Of a DNA stretch of 64,000 bases, positions 33,631-45,583 are shown piece by piece. The DNA is from Eurosta solidaginis (Eukaryota > Arthropoda > Insecta > Diptera > Tephritidae): contig NC_090324.1 of the NCBI RefSeq assembly GCF_040869045.1, positions 57,131,346 to 57,195,345 of the forward strand. Direction: 5' to 3'. How positions within the stretch are numbered: position 1 is the stretch's first letter; each line of letters begins with the position of its first letter. Made by a program: the position numbers and the translations under genes. The notes beneath the pieces were generated by a model that saw only the letters and a program-made list of their open reading frames with translations, had not been told where the DNA came from and made no database searches.

Positions 33631-34297
33631 CATTTAAACAGTTATATATCTACAAGAACATCATTAAATAACTCAATTTCCAATTTTTTAGTAGATACAG
33701 GAGCAGATATCTCAATTATTAAAAAGAATCAAATAGATAATCATGCAAAAATAAATACAACACAAATAATATAGTTAAAGGGCATAGGTCAAGGTATAAC
33801 CAACACAATAGGCACAATAAAATCGGATTTAAAAGGTTATCATAAATTTCACGCTGAAGCAGACGACTTCCCAATACCATGCGATGAAATCATAGGATTA
33901 GACTTTATTAAAAAATATAATTGCAGTTTAGACTATGGAAAAACAGAGGATAAACTAATCCTAAGACCATACGATTTTCCACAATCCATCACAATGTATC
34001 TAACAAATTACCTGGCCGCCAACACAATTACAATCCCTGCTAGATCTGAAGTCATTAGAGAGGTAACAGTAAACACTGATAATAAAACCATCTTCATACC
34101 TCACCAAGAACTCGCGGAAGACATTTTTGTAGCAAACACAATCACAAACAAAGATCAAACTTTTGTCAGAATAATTAACACCACACATAAAAACACAACA
34201 ATTCAAAATTACAAAATACAAAAACGTAGATGACTATAATTTAATTAAAACAAACACACACAATAAACAGAGTAATGACACAGAAAAATTAAAAAGA
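33631..34297 (+). pseudogene. Ty3/Gypsy protease region (N2)
   Basis: Keeps the normal active site (VDTGADISII near 33690). A TAG at about 33771 and a small deletion near 33838 break it. The C-terminal half continues (33994-34233; SEVIREVTVNTDNKTIFIPH). Homology to N1 ends at 34297 (N1 position about 9591), where the SINE tail begins; reverse transcriptase onward is lost. Confidence 0.75.
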
Positions 34298-34577
34298 AAA
34301 AAAAAATAAATGTAAGGCGCGATAACCTCCGAAGAGATCTAAGGCCGAGCTTCTCTTCCAATTTGCGTCGCGCTCCTCTTTATTTTCCCTACAAATTGGC
34401 CGGACGGGACCTACATGTTTTATGCCGACTTCGAACGGCATCTGCAAGGCAGATGAGTTTTCACTGAGAGCTTTTCATGGCATAAATACACCCGGAGCGC
34501 TTGCCAAACACTGCCGAGGGGCGACCCCGCTTAGAAAAATTTTCTTCTAATTGAAAAACCTTATTTCTAAAATTTTG
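34298..34577 (-). mobile_element. SINE body fragment, antisense
   Basis: A ~280-bp element whose A-rich tail lies at 34298-34310 on the left, so it runs on the minus strand. I recognise landmarks of a tephritid tRNA-derived SINE: GGCGCGATAACCTCCGAAG, AAATTGGCCGGACGGGACC, GGCATCTGCAAGGCAGATG and GGGGCGACCCCGC. The tRNA-like head that should follow AAAATTTTG is missing: at 34578 the sequence passes directly into the middle of a BEL LTR. The identification is from memory. Confidence 0.6.
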
Positions 34578-34675
34578 TAAATAAAGAATAACGGATCGCA
34601 AAAATTTGAGACCTTTTTTAACACTGGCTAATAAAGAATAACGGATTGCAAAAAATTTTCGACTTTTTTTTAACA
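34578..34675 (+). repeat. BEL 5' LTR, 3' part only (N3)
   Basis: The last ~98 bp of the BEL LTR (AAATAAAGAATAACGGATCG to TTTAACA). The first ~200 bp are lost at the SINE junction. Confidence 0.85.
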
Positions 34676-34724
34676 TTTTAAAAAATTTATTCTGCCACAT
34701 GAAAGTCGTACTGCTTAAATTATA

Positions 34725-36626
34725 ATGGCGCAATCAAATGGATTTCCTTCAAACGCAGCTGATGCACCCGCTGCTACAGCAATCATCGGAGATGAATTCA
34801 ATACCGGCGCCGCCATCAATCTCGTGGCTTCTAACTACAACGTTTGGCACCACGACGGAAAACAACTTGCCAAGTCAAATGGCGAACGCCGATAATAGTG
34901 GCGATGTGAATTATTGCGCTTCAACAGCACAGCCTAAACACTCTAATGTTGTTGGGAACTTTGGCACTACCGGACAATCGGCAAACCAAGGGCAACAGCT
35001 ACCCAGCCCTGCTCACGCGTTAAATTCTGTTACTTCTCTTCGTCTTCGTCATCAAGCCGAGCTGCTACAAGAACAAAGTGAATTCATAAGGTGAAGAGAA
35101 GCACTGCTAAGAGCACAGCATAGTTTTTTGGATCGCATTGATGAAATGGGCTTCGATGAGGACCTGGATGAAGGACAATATACTCTGCCTGGGTCTTCCT
35201 TTTCAGTGCGGAATGCAGGCCTACCAACAACGCAGGCAATGCAATTACCTTCTAACTACAATGCAGCTCTCACCACAATGCAGTTACCGCCAAACTCCAT
35301 TGCACCCGTCAATACAAATGTACCTCCCAGCAATGAGCCTCGTGTAAATAACACGTTTATCAGAGCACCAACTGCCCCACAACAAAGTGGTGATCTGCCG
35401 CCATATGTTCTGCAATTCCTGCTGGACAGAATACAGTCCCTTGAGCAGCAAATACAGGCGTACTCCACACGTAATGGAACAAATTATTTCCCACAACCAT
35501 TTCCAATCGGTCCTAATAGAAATGGTATATCCTTTGGACCACAACCAGTTTTTACGTTGTCAACAGCTGGTCACTCTAACAGCCTATCATTTGGCGCCTC
35601 GGCTCATCGCCGCCTCACTAAAGATCACATTGCCTCTCATCACAGTCTTGTTAAAGATCTACCTAAATTTGATGGGAAGCCAACGAAGTGGCCATTGTTT
35701 TACGCTGCTTAGAATCAATCAACTGAGGTGTGTGCATTTTCTAGCGAGGAGAATCTAATACGCCTCCGACAAGCTCTGGAAGGTCCAGCTCGCAACGCAG
35801 TGAAAACTTTGTTTTTGCATTCATCTTGTATGTCACAAATAATGACAACCCTTCAAATGCGATTTGGAAGGCCGGAGTTGATAATCAGCGTTCTGCAGCG
35901 ACAGATTTGTGATCTGCCCCGCAGTCAGAAAGCCAGTTAGAATCAATGGTAGACTTTGCTGTTGAAGTGCAAAACATCTGCGCAACGATGACGGTATCAG
36001 GGCGTAACAATCATTTGAATAAATCTGAACTCGAGCAAAAACTGGTTTCGAAATTGCCTGGACAACTACCAGCATACTGGGGAATGCATAAAAGAACTTT
36101 AGAGAATTGCAATTTACAAAATTTCAGCGATTGGCTTTTTCAGATAGCACAGGGGGCTAACTGTGTGACACAATTAATCATCATTTTGAAACGGTAAGCT
36201 GTATCGTTTGTAAATAAAATTGTATCCACATTTCTAATTGCCCTTCTTTCAAGGTAATGCTCCGTAGCCGAAAATGGGAAGTAGTACGCAAATTCAAGCT
36301 ATGTCACCGGTGTTTAAAAAATTACTATAGTTTTGGTTGTAAATCAGCAGCAACCTGCAACGTTAATGGTTGTACACGTAATCATCACCCTATGTTACAC
36401 AACGCAGACGTAGTTACTACTAAAGCTCCAATCACTCAAAAAAATACTAATCATGAGGAGCAATCGCGGACTGCCAATGTAAATATGCACAATGTTGGTG
36501 GAAGTAGTACCCTCTTTCGTGTCCTTCCCGTAGTCCTGCACTCAGGTGACAGCAGTGTATCCACGTAAGCTTACATAGATGATGGCTCTTCCCTCACACT
36601 TATCGACGAAAAGCTGCTAACTAACA
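34725..36626 (+). pseudogene. BEL Gag, zinc knuckles and protease start (N3)
   Basis: Starts at ATG 34725 (MAQSNGFPSNAADAPA) and shifts frame after an 8-base deletion near 34850. Frames: 34738-35094, 35128-35712 (194 codons; keeps the LDRIDEMGFDEDLDEGQYTL part absent from N2), 35728-35940, 35946-36197, and 36257-36568 with CHRCLKN and CNVNGCTRNHHPMLH. The protease opens IDDGSSLTLIDEKLL near 36575 and is cut by the antisense RTE at 36627. The coiled helix around HQAELLQEQSEF supports a Gag assembly domain. Confidence 0.8.
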
Positions 36627-39221
36627 AGGCGCGCCAGTCGCTCCTTCGCTCCGCCAACCGGCGTCAATTGGTCACACCAAGGGAGTTTAAATCGTTTTCC
36701 ACCTGTTCCTTCCAACGGAGTGGGTGCCGCCCTCTACCCCTGCTTCCATAGGCGGGTTCCGATAGAAACACTTTCTTGGCCGGAGCATCATCTTTCATTC
36801 GCATAACATGGCCTAGCCAGCGCAGGCGCTGCATTTTAATCCGCTGGACTATGTTGATGTCTGCGTATAGCTCATACAGCTCATAATTAAATCTTCTTCG
36901 GTACTCTCCATCGCCAACGCGTAGAGGTCCATACATCTTTCGAAGAACTTTTCTCTCGAACACTCCCAAAGCCGCTTCATCTGCTGTTGTCATGGTCCAT
37001 GCTTCTGCCCCATATAGCAGGACGGCTACGATAAGTGACTTGTAGAGTATGATTTCCGTTCGCCTAGAGAGGTCTTTACTTTTCAATTGCCTACCTAGTT
37101 CACAGTAGCATTTATTGGCAAGATTGATTCTTGTGTTGATGCTGGTTCCCAAATAAACGAAGTCTTTTACCATTTCGAAATTATGGCTGCCAACAGTAGC
37201 GTGGTTGCCAAGGCGCGTATGCGCTGACTCTTTGCTGGATGACAGCAGGTACTTCGTTTTGTCCTCATTCACCATCAAACCCATATTTACCGCTTCTTTT
37301 TCCAGTTTGGAGTAAGCAGAGCTAACAGCGCGGATGTTTAGGCCGATGATATCAATGTCATCAGCATATGCCAGTAATTGCACGCTTTTATAGTATATTG
37401 TTCCAGTGTTAAGTTAAGTTCTGCAGCTAGTATAATTTTCTCCAGCATCAAATTAAAGAAATCGCACGATAGCGTGTCACCCTATATGAAACCTCGTTTA
37501 ATTTCGAACGGCTCGGAGAGGTCCTTCCCAATTCTGACTAAGCTGATGGTGTTGCTGAACGTCGTTTTGTACAGCCGTATAAGTTTTGCGGGGAAACCAA
37601 ATTCAGACATAGCGGAATATAGGCGGCTCCTTTTCGTGCTATCGAAGGCGGCTTTAAAGTCGACGAAGAGGTGATGTGTGTCGATTCTGTTTTCACGGGT
37701 TTTTTCATCAGCCGGTTCGCGGTGGGCTTCAATCTTTCGCACAATACACTTGAAAGGACCTTATATGCGATATTAAGAAGGCTGATTCCACGATAGTTGG
37801 TGCATTTTGCAGTGTCCCCCTTCTTGTGGACTGGGCAAAGAATACTTAGATTCCAACCGTCGGGCATGCACTCGTCCGCCCATATTTTGCTAAGAAGCTG
37901 CTGCATGCGCCTTACCAATTCCTCGCCGCCGTACTTGAATAGCTCCGCGGGCAATCCATCAGCGCCCACGGCCTTGTTGTTTTTCAATCTGGTTGTTGCT
38001 ATTCTAACTTCGTCATAATCGGGCGGAGGGACATATATTCCATCATCTTCGATTGCGGGATCTGGTTCTTCATCTCTGCGCGGTGAATTGCTGCCTCCGT
38101 TTAGGAGAGCAGAGAAGTATTCCCTCCATAATCTAAGCACTCTCTGGACATCAGTTACAAGGTCGCCGTTTTCATTCCTACAGGAGTTTGCCCCGGTCTT
38201 AAAACCTTCCCTCTATCGCTGTATTTTTGGTAGAATTTTCGGGTATTATTCCTAGTGGCTAGCAGCTCAAGCTCCTCGCACTCACGCCTTTCTGCTTCTG
38301 CTTTTTTCTTCCTGAAAAGGCATCTCGCTTCCCTTTTCAAATCACGATAGCGTTCACACACTCCTCTCTTCGCGCTCGCTTTTAACGTAGCCCTGTAGGC
38401 AGCGTCTTTTCTTTCGATTGCAACACGGCATTCTTCATCGTACCAGTTGTTTTTTCCTGGCCACCGGTAACCAATTTTTTCCTCGGCGGCAGTACGAAGT
38501 GCTTAGGAGATTTGCTCCAACTGCTCTTGTATTCCTTCAGGATGACTTGTGCTCTCAGAGAGCAGGTGTGAGAGTCGAGTGGCGAATTCATTGGCAGTCT
38601 GTTGTGATTGAAGCTTTTCGACGTCTAGCTTTCTTTGTGTTTTTTGTTCCTTGGTTTTAGCCGCGTAGAGGCGGGTGCGTATTTTGGCTACAAAGAGATA
38701 ATGGTCCGAGTCGATGTTAGGTCCTCGGATCGTGCGCACATCTAAAACACTGGAGGCATGCCGTCCGTCTATCACAACGTGATCGATCTGATTGCGAGTA
38801 TTTCGATCAGGAGACAGCCATGTAGCTTGATGTATCTTTTTATGCATGAACCTCGTGCTGGATATGGCCATGTTTCGAGCACCGGCAAAGTCAATCAGCC
38901 TCAGTTCGTTAGGAGAAGTTTCCTTGTGTAGGCTGAACTTTCAGACTGTAGTGCCAAAAACACCTTCTTTGCTCACCCTGGCGTTAAAGTCGCCAAGCAC
39001 GACTTTTATATTATGACGGGGGCAACGCTCGTATGTGCGTTCTAATTGTTCATAAAAAGTGTCTTCCACCTCATCGTCTTTCTCCTCTGTCGGCGCATAG
39101 ACGCAGATGAATGATATATTAAAAAATTTTGCTTTTATTTGGATAACGGCGAGACGCTCGTCCACAGGCGTGAACGCCAGCACTTGGCGACAAAGTCTCT
39201 CTCCCACCACGAATCGGACCA
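36627..39221 (-). pseudogene. RTE-type non-LTR retrotransposon, broken copy 2 (N3)
   Basis: Same insertion as the copy at 1767-4155 but with its 3' part kept. On the minus strand: endonuclease 39220-38503 (FICVYAPTEEKDDEVEDTFY, LGDFNARVSKEG, NQIDHVVIDGRH), linker 38600-38155, reverse transcriptase 38140-36664 (AVGADGLPAELFKYGGEE, NYRGISLLNIAYKVLS, HHLFVDFKAAFDS, and an intact YADD in LLAYADDIDIIGL near 37350), then a C-terminal domain ending near 36630 (RRLAERRS...). Frameshifts occur near 38940, 38500, 38150, 37480 and 37385. The element is truncated at its 5' end and lies antisense in BEL. About 250 bp of BEL between protease and linker (24168-24417 in N2) is missing at the insertion. Confidence 0.88.
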
Positions 39222-42200
39222 CAAATCTTGATTGGACTAAATAACGCAGCACTTGGATCTCCGTTGAAATCCTTATATGGTGGCGTAAATGAGCCAATAG
39301 CTGAAAAGTCCAAACTCTGTTGGACATTGAAAGGCCCTACGCCAGGTATCGGTCATGATATCCCACACTACGTCTATCACATATGTGACTATTCCACCCA
39401 AGCAGAGTTGCTTCAATTAACGAAATCTTACTTCTGCCCGGAGAGTTTAGGCGTTTCGGCTAACCTTACCTCGTTAATGTCTAAATATGATGATCTGGCA
39501 ATGAAGCAGCTGGAGCAATACACTGTGCGAATCGGCAATCGATTTTTAAACTAGCCTCTTATGGAAGAGTCATGAAATCACTTTACCTGATAGCATGCCG
39601 ATGGCTTTATTTCGAGCGCGATGCCTGCAAAAAAAGATGCAAATAGAGCCAAAGTTGGCTGAGGTACTTCAGCAGAAGATTGACGACTACTAACAAAAAG
39701 GGTATGCCAGACGTATGTCAGCAACCGACGTTGCCACCAAAAAATGCTGATATCTTCCGGTGTTTGCGGTAACCAGCCCTAACAAACCAGGCAAGGTGCG
39801 CCTAGTATGGGATGCAGCCGCAAAGGCTAATGGCGTATAACTGAATGACATGTAGCTCAAAGGGCCCGACCTAACAACTCCTCTGCTGTCAGTATTATTC
39901 AATTTTCGGCAAAGGCGAGTAGCTATCTCGGCCGATATAACTGAAATGTTTCATCAGGTTCGAGTTCGGAAAGAGGACCACAACTTTATGCGCTTCTTAT
40001 GGTATGAACCAAACGCCGATGAACCAACAACTTTCGAGATGACAGTGATGACCTTTGGAGCTACGTGTTCACACAGTTGCGCCCAATATGTCAAAAATAA
40101 AAATGCTGCAGAGTTTCAAGAAGAGTTTCCTCGTGCTTCACAATGTATTATTGAGAATCACTATGTAGACGATATATTGGTAAGTTTTGACACTGAAGAA
40201 GAAGCAATAAAGTTGGTAAACGATGTCCGTCACGTTCATGCGATGGGAGGTTTCCATATTCGAAACTTCTTGTCCAATTCAGACCGCGTTCTATCTGCGT
40301 TGAACGAAACCTCAACCGATGCCCTTTGTCTCGATCTTGAAAAAGAGCTAACAACTGATAAGGTATTAGTCACGTGGTGAATCACCGCCAGTGATCATTT
40401 TGGATTTCGGGTTTCCCCCAAATACAGGGACTCCGATATCTTTGTTCACCATCGACGACCAACCAAGCGCGAAATTTTTAGTTTGGTTATAACAATATAT
40501 GACCCAATCGGGCTGATCGGTTTCTGCGTTATATATGCTAAAGTCATCTTGCAGGAAATATGGAGAGCTGGCTGCGAATGGTACGATCCGATTCCCGAGG
40601 ACCAATTTAAAAAATGGATTAGATGTCTTAGACTTATCCAAAAAATAAGGAGTCTGAAAATCCCACGCTCGTATATTCGTATTGAATTTAGCAGTTATTC
40701 ACCTCATATAGATTTGCACACCTTCGTCGATGCAAGTGAAACCAGCTGCGCGGCAGTATGTTACCTTCGATACTCTTACGGCAGCATAATTAACTGTATG
40801 ATAGTTGCCAGCAAAAAAAGAGTACCCCCACTAAAATTGATATCAATACCTCGATTTGAATTAAAAGCTGTAAGTATCGACTGCTCCGTATACTGGTCAG
40901 ACTCACGACAGTACTCGCTTGGCTGCATGCTGATCATCGTCGCTACAAACAGTTTGTGGCATTTCGAGTCAGTGAAATTTTAGAACTAACTGATGTCATT
41001 CAATGGCGTTGGGTTCCAACAGCAGAAAATGTTGCCGACGAAGCCACCAAATGGTACGGTGATCCAAACTTCTCAAACGACATCGATGTTTTAGTGGACC
41101 ATCCTTTCTGTATCTTCCCCGGAATGAATGGCCGGTACCTGTACAACAAAAACACGTCTCAACAGAAGAACTTCGCACACAATTTACTGGAGTTCACAGT
41201 TTAACGGAAGAATATTTTGTTGGGCCTAAACCAGAGAACTTTTCATCATGGGACCGTCTTTTTAAGGCAACTGCTAGGACCTTTTACTGCGCTCGCATTT
41301 GATTAAATTTGGTACGGGGTAATAAAAATGTATTCAGTGTCCCGAGTACCGACGATTTTCGTAAGGCAGAACGTTTTCTTTGGAAAAAAAGCCCTGAAAG
41401 ATGTTTTCAAAGACTCGATAGCTTCTTTGTCAACTGGAAAAGTTGTTGGAAAATCTAGCGATATATACAAACTATCACCCTATTTGGATGACCACGGTGT
41501 TTTAAGAATAGATGGACGTGTTAAGATTGCAGGGCGACCAGATCCAGTTTTGCTACCAAACAACCACCGTATTACGCACTTGATCATAAACGACTTTCAC
41601 ATCAAGTACCATCATGGTATCAAAGAAACCGTAGTCAACGAAATACGACACAATTACTGGGTACCAAAACTCCGCGTTGTGACCAACAAAGTTCGTCGCA
41701 ATTGTCAGATTTGCAAAAACAGAGGTGTTCAACCACAGCCACCTAGAATGGCATGCTTACCTCCAGCACGTACCGCACAGTTTTGCCGTCCTTTTTCTTA
41801 TGTGGGTGTTGACTATTTTGGTCCTCTTCTGGTGGCAGTCAGGAGGAGCGCCGAAAAGAGGTATGGGGAGTTGTTCACTTGTTTGACAACCAGAGCTGTG
41901 CACCTGGAAATCGCATATTCGTTGTCTACTTATTCCTGAATTTTGGCAGTACGAAATTTTATGGCGCGCAGAGGAAGCCCGTTAGAAATATGGAGTGACA
42001 ACGGCACACATTTTAAGGGTGCTGAAAGAGAAATGAGCTCCGGGTTTGAGCTGGTGGACCAGAACCGCATAACGACGTTGGGTCAACGAATATTTTCCCA
42101 GCATTACCAGAAGGACAAAATGGTTTTCGGAAGTAAAAGGTATTGAAGTCGGTGATATTGCTTATATAATCGATCCAAATAATCCAAGAAATTGTTGGCC

Positions 42201-42349
42201 CAAGGGTAGGGTGATTGAAGTGCATAAAAGCGGAAGGGTAAGAAGCGCTACACTCCAGGCCGCATCCGGAATTTATTAGAGGCCTGCTGCCAAGATAGCC
42301 ATTATGGACTTGAAGGGCTCAGTACACCCTGATGGACAGGATATACCGA
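39222..42349 (+). pseudogene. BEL pol remnant (N3)
   Basis: Collinear with 4156-7303. Linker 39228-39554; reverse transcriptase 39600-40380 with several stops (near 39690, 39770 and 39838) and YVDDILVS near 40162; connection 40483-40620; RNase H from 40700 (HTFVDASETSCAAVCYLR) with the same deletion after LKAV; integrase 41328-42146 (HHGIKETVVNEIRHNYW, CQICKNRG, VGVDYFGPLL, WSDNGTHF) with the same ~360-bp loss. One frame, 41328-41939, is open for 203 codons across the integrase zinc finger. It is not functional. Confidence 0.9.
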
Positions 42350-42372
42350 GGGGGGGGGGGGGGGGGGGGGGG
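42350..42372 (+). repeat. Poly-G tract (23 G)
   Basis: Equivalent to the 19-G run at 7304-7322. Here it joins directly to the inside of the LTR (ATTGGCTC), so the first part of the LTR is missing. Confidence 0.9.
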
Positions 42373-42600
42373 ATTGGCTCATAAAATTCAGGTGATCAAA
42401 ATTGAAGAGAACGTAGGTAAAAGAAAACTTCGTAATAGGAGACAAAGTTAGTACGTGAATTAACGGCAGAGTGATACGAATAAATTTTTTAATCCTTCTT
42501 TTTAAATAAAGAATAACGGATCGCAAAAATTTGCGACCTTTTTTTAACATTGGCAAATAAAGAATAACGGGTTGCAAAAAAATTTCGACTTTTTTTAAAA
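42373..42600 (+). repeat. BEL 3' LTR, truncated (N3)
   Basis: Lacks the LTR start as far as the GCTG before ATTGGCTC; otherwise it matches 7410-7632 closely. It ends TTTAAAA before ACGCA. Confidence 0.88.
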
Positions 42601-42615
42601 ACGCATTTAAATAAA

Positions 42616-43849
42616 ATGAGTAAATGGCAAGAAATTCATAACAAATTATCTGAAGAAAAAACTAAAGCGGAAAAAGCATACAAATGCATAAATAAAAACG
42701 CAACGATAAAGCCAGTAACTATAGTTAAACATTTAAACACCATCGTAGAAGCCCTAATTAATATAGGACAGTTATCAATACAGTAAATAATATACTCACT
42801 AAAGAACACCCAGCAGAAGCTTACCAATTCCTTTCCCACGTTCCCGCAAATTAGTATCCTCTTTAGCAAGATACAACATAGAAATATCGATACGAACTAC
42901 AGTAGGGGAAAATCTTCAAACTGAATTTAACGCCGTTCTAACAGAACCTTCTCGAAACCGCACCCCTTCAACTGCATTGAGTCAAACCTCATCAGTGGAA
43001 GAATAGAAAACACTACATATCCCACTCATAAAAATCACAATGTCACAAACAGTTGTAGAATTCATCAAAACTGCCTCATCAGTGCTACCAGAATTTGATG
43101 GCAAACCTGAAAATTTGCACAGTTTCTTAGATGCCCTTGATATTCTCGACCAAATCAAGGATAATCATTAAGCCTTAGCTATAACCATGATAAATACCAA
43201 GGTTAAAGGTACTGCAAGATACTTTATTAGCAACGAAACTACCATCTCACAAATAAAATCAAAATTGAGAACGACAATAAAAGGCGAGTCAGTGGAGGTT
43301 TTGACAGCAAAACTCCTAAATATCCAACAGCGCAGCAAAACTGCAAATCAGTACACAGCAGAAATAGGAAAAATAACTAGGTCCCTGGAGGGAGCATATA
43401 TCTCGGATGGCTTAAATCCAGACTTGGCAACCAGATATGCAACCCAAGTAGCAGTCAAAGCGATGTGTAAGAACTGCTCGAATGAGAAAGTAAAAATGAT
43501 TATGCAGGCAGGAACGTTCATAACAATGAATGATGAGATTTCAAAATTTACAAATAGCTGTACCGAAATAACGGGTAGCTCAAATACAATTTTAAATATA
43601 CGGCAACAAAATCAATACCGGAGTAATTTCCGTGGGGGTTGTCGAAGTAACAGCTATGGGAATTACCGAGTTAGAAGATTTTGGCCGCAACAGAGATACA
43701 ATAACAACCTTGGAATAAACAGCAATAATAGTAATAATTCCCGACGAGGGGCACAGACCCAAAACAATAACAGACCTTACAATCAGAGTCGCAACGTGCG
43801 AAGTTTAAATCAGCAGGAAAACCAGGAAACTCCACTTCAAGATCAATAA
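42616..43849 (+). pseudogene. Ty3/Gypsy Gag, defective (N3)
   Basis: Nearly identical to 7648-8881. Same start, the same shift near 42770, the same CAAATTAG defect, the same TAA at 43169-43171, and the same open 220-codon end (43187-43849). Confidence 0.8.
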
Positions 43850-43875
43850 ATAGAAAAATATATGTACTAAACCAA

Positions 43876-45470
43876 CATTTAAACAGTTATATATCTACAA
43901 GAACATCATTAAATAACCCAATTTCCAATTTTTTAGTAGATATAGGAGCAGATATCTCAATTATTAAAAATAATCAAATAGATAATCATGCAAAAATAAA
44001 TACAACACAAATAATAGAGTTAAAGGGCATAGGTCAAGGTATAACCAACACAATAGGCACAATAAAAGCGGATTTAAAAGGTGATGACCTTCTAATTTAT
44101 CATAAATTCACGCTGAAGCAGACGACTTCCCAATACCATGCGATGGAATCATAGGATTAGACTTTATTAAAAAATATAATTGCATTTTAGACTATGGAAA
44201 AACAGAGGATAAACTAATCCTAAGACCATACGATTTTCCCCAATCCATCAGAATGTATCTAACAAATTACCTGACCGCCAACACAATTACAATCACTGCT
44301 AGATCTGAAGTCATTAGAGAGGTAACAGTAAACACTGATAATAAAACCATCTTCATACCCCACTAAGAACTCGCGGAAGGCATTTTTGTAGCAAACACAA
44401 TCACAAACAAAGATCAAAATTTTGTCAGAATAATTAACACCACATAAAAACACAACTATTCAAAATTACAAAATACACAATGAAAACTTAGATGACTATA
44501 ATTTAATTAAAACAAACGCACACATAAACAGAGTAATGACACAGAAAAATTAAAAAGATTAACCAAAAATTTCCAAAAATTTGTCAATTCACAATTAACT
44601 TCATTATGCACAGAATTCATAGACATTTTTGCACTAGAAACAGAACCAATTTCCACTAATAATTTTTACAAACAAAACTACACATGAAAGACAACACACC
44701 AGTCTACATAAAAAACTATAGATTGTCCGAGACACAAAAAGAGGAAATAAGTAAGCAGGTTAATAAATTGATCGAAGACGACATTATAGAACCTTCAATA
44801 TCAGAGTATAACAGTCCAATTTTACTGGTACCCAAAAAATCACTACCAGGTAATACAGAAAAAAGATGGAGACTGGTAGTTGACTACAGACAAGTAAACA
44901 AAAAACTAGCAGCGTCGTAGTATTCGGTTTGTACCGAATTTCGAGGAATACTCAAGAAAGAATGTCTCCTTCGACTGGACACAAGAAAGTTCAAAAAGCT
45001 TTTGTCTACTTAAGGAAGCACTAATTAGCCCAAAACTTTTGCAATACCCCGACTTAAATAAAGAATTCTGCATAACAACAGACGCTAGCGGGTATGCTTG
45101 CGGAGCAGTCCTTAGCCAAGAATACGATGACAAACAGTTACCAATTGCCTACGCCTCTAGACCCTTCACAAAAGGTGAAACTAACAAAGCTACAATAGAA
45201 AAAGAACTAGCAGCAATCCATTGGGCCATAACCTTCTTTAGACCATACGTCTATGGAAGAAAATTCCTAATTAAGACCGACCATCGTCCTTTAACATACC
45301 TTTTCTCGATGAAGAGTCCTTCATCTAATTAACATGAGTAAGACTCGATTTAGAAGAATACGATTTTGAAGTGGAGTACATTGCCGGAAAAGAAAAGCAT
45401 GTAGTGGACGCATTGTCTCGCATTAACATAACAAATTTAAAAGAAATGTCAGTGGAAGCATAAAAAATAA
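43876..45470 (+). pseudogene. Ty3/Gypsy protease, partial RT and RNase H (N3)
   Basis: Protease has the altered VDIGADISII motif. The reverse transcriptase fingers are open at 44684-44920, then the palm is missing as in N1. RNase H is open at 45039-45332 (ITTDASGYACGAVLSQ). The copy differs from N1 by only about one base in 200. Confidence 0.85.
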
Positions 45471-45583
45471 TGAAAGTTTCAACTAGATCAGCAGCTAAAA
45501 ATATAAAAAATAACATTAAAATTAAAGAAAGTCACACAGAGAACCACAAGATGTATGAAGCGCTAAATAAATTTAAAGTAAAA

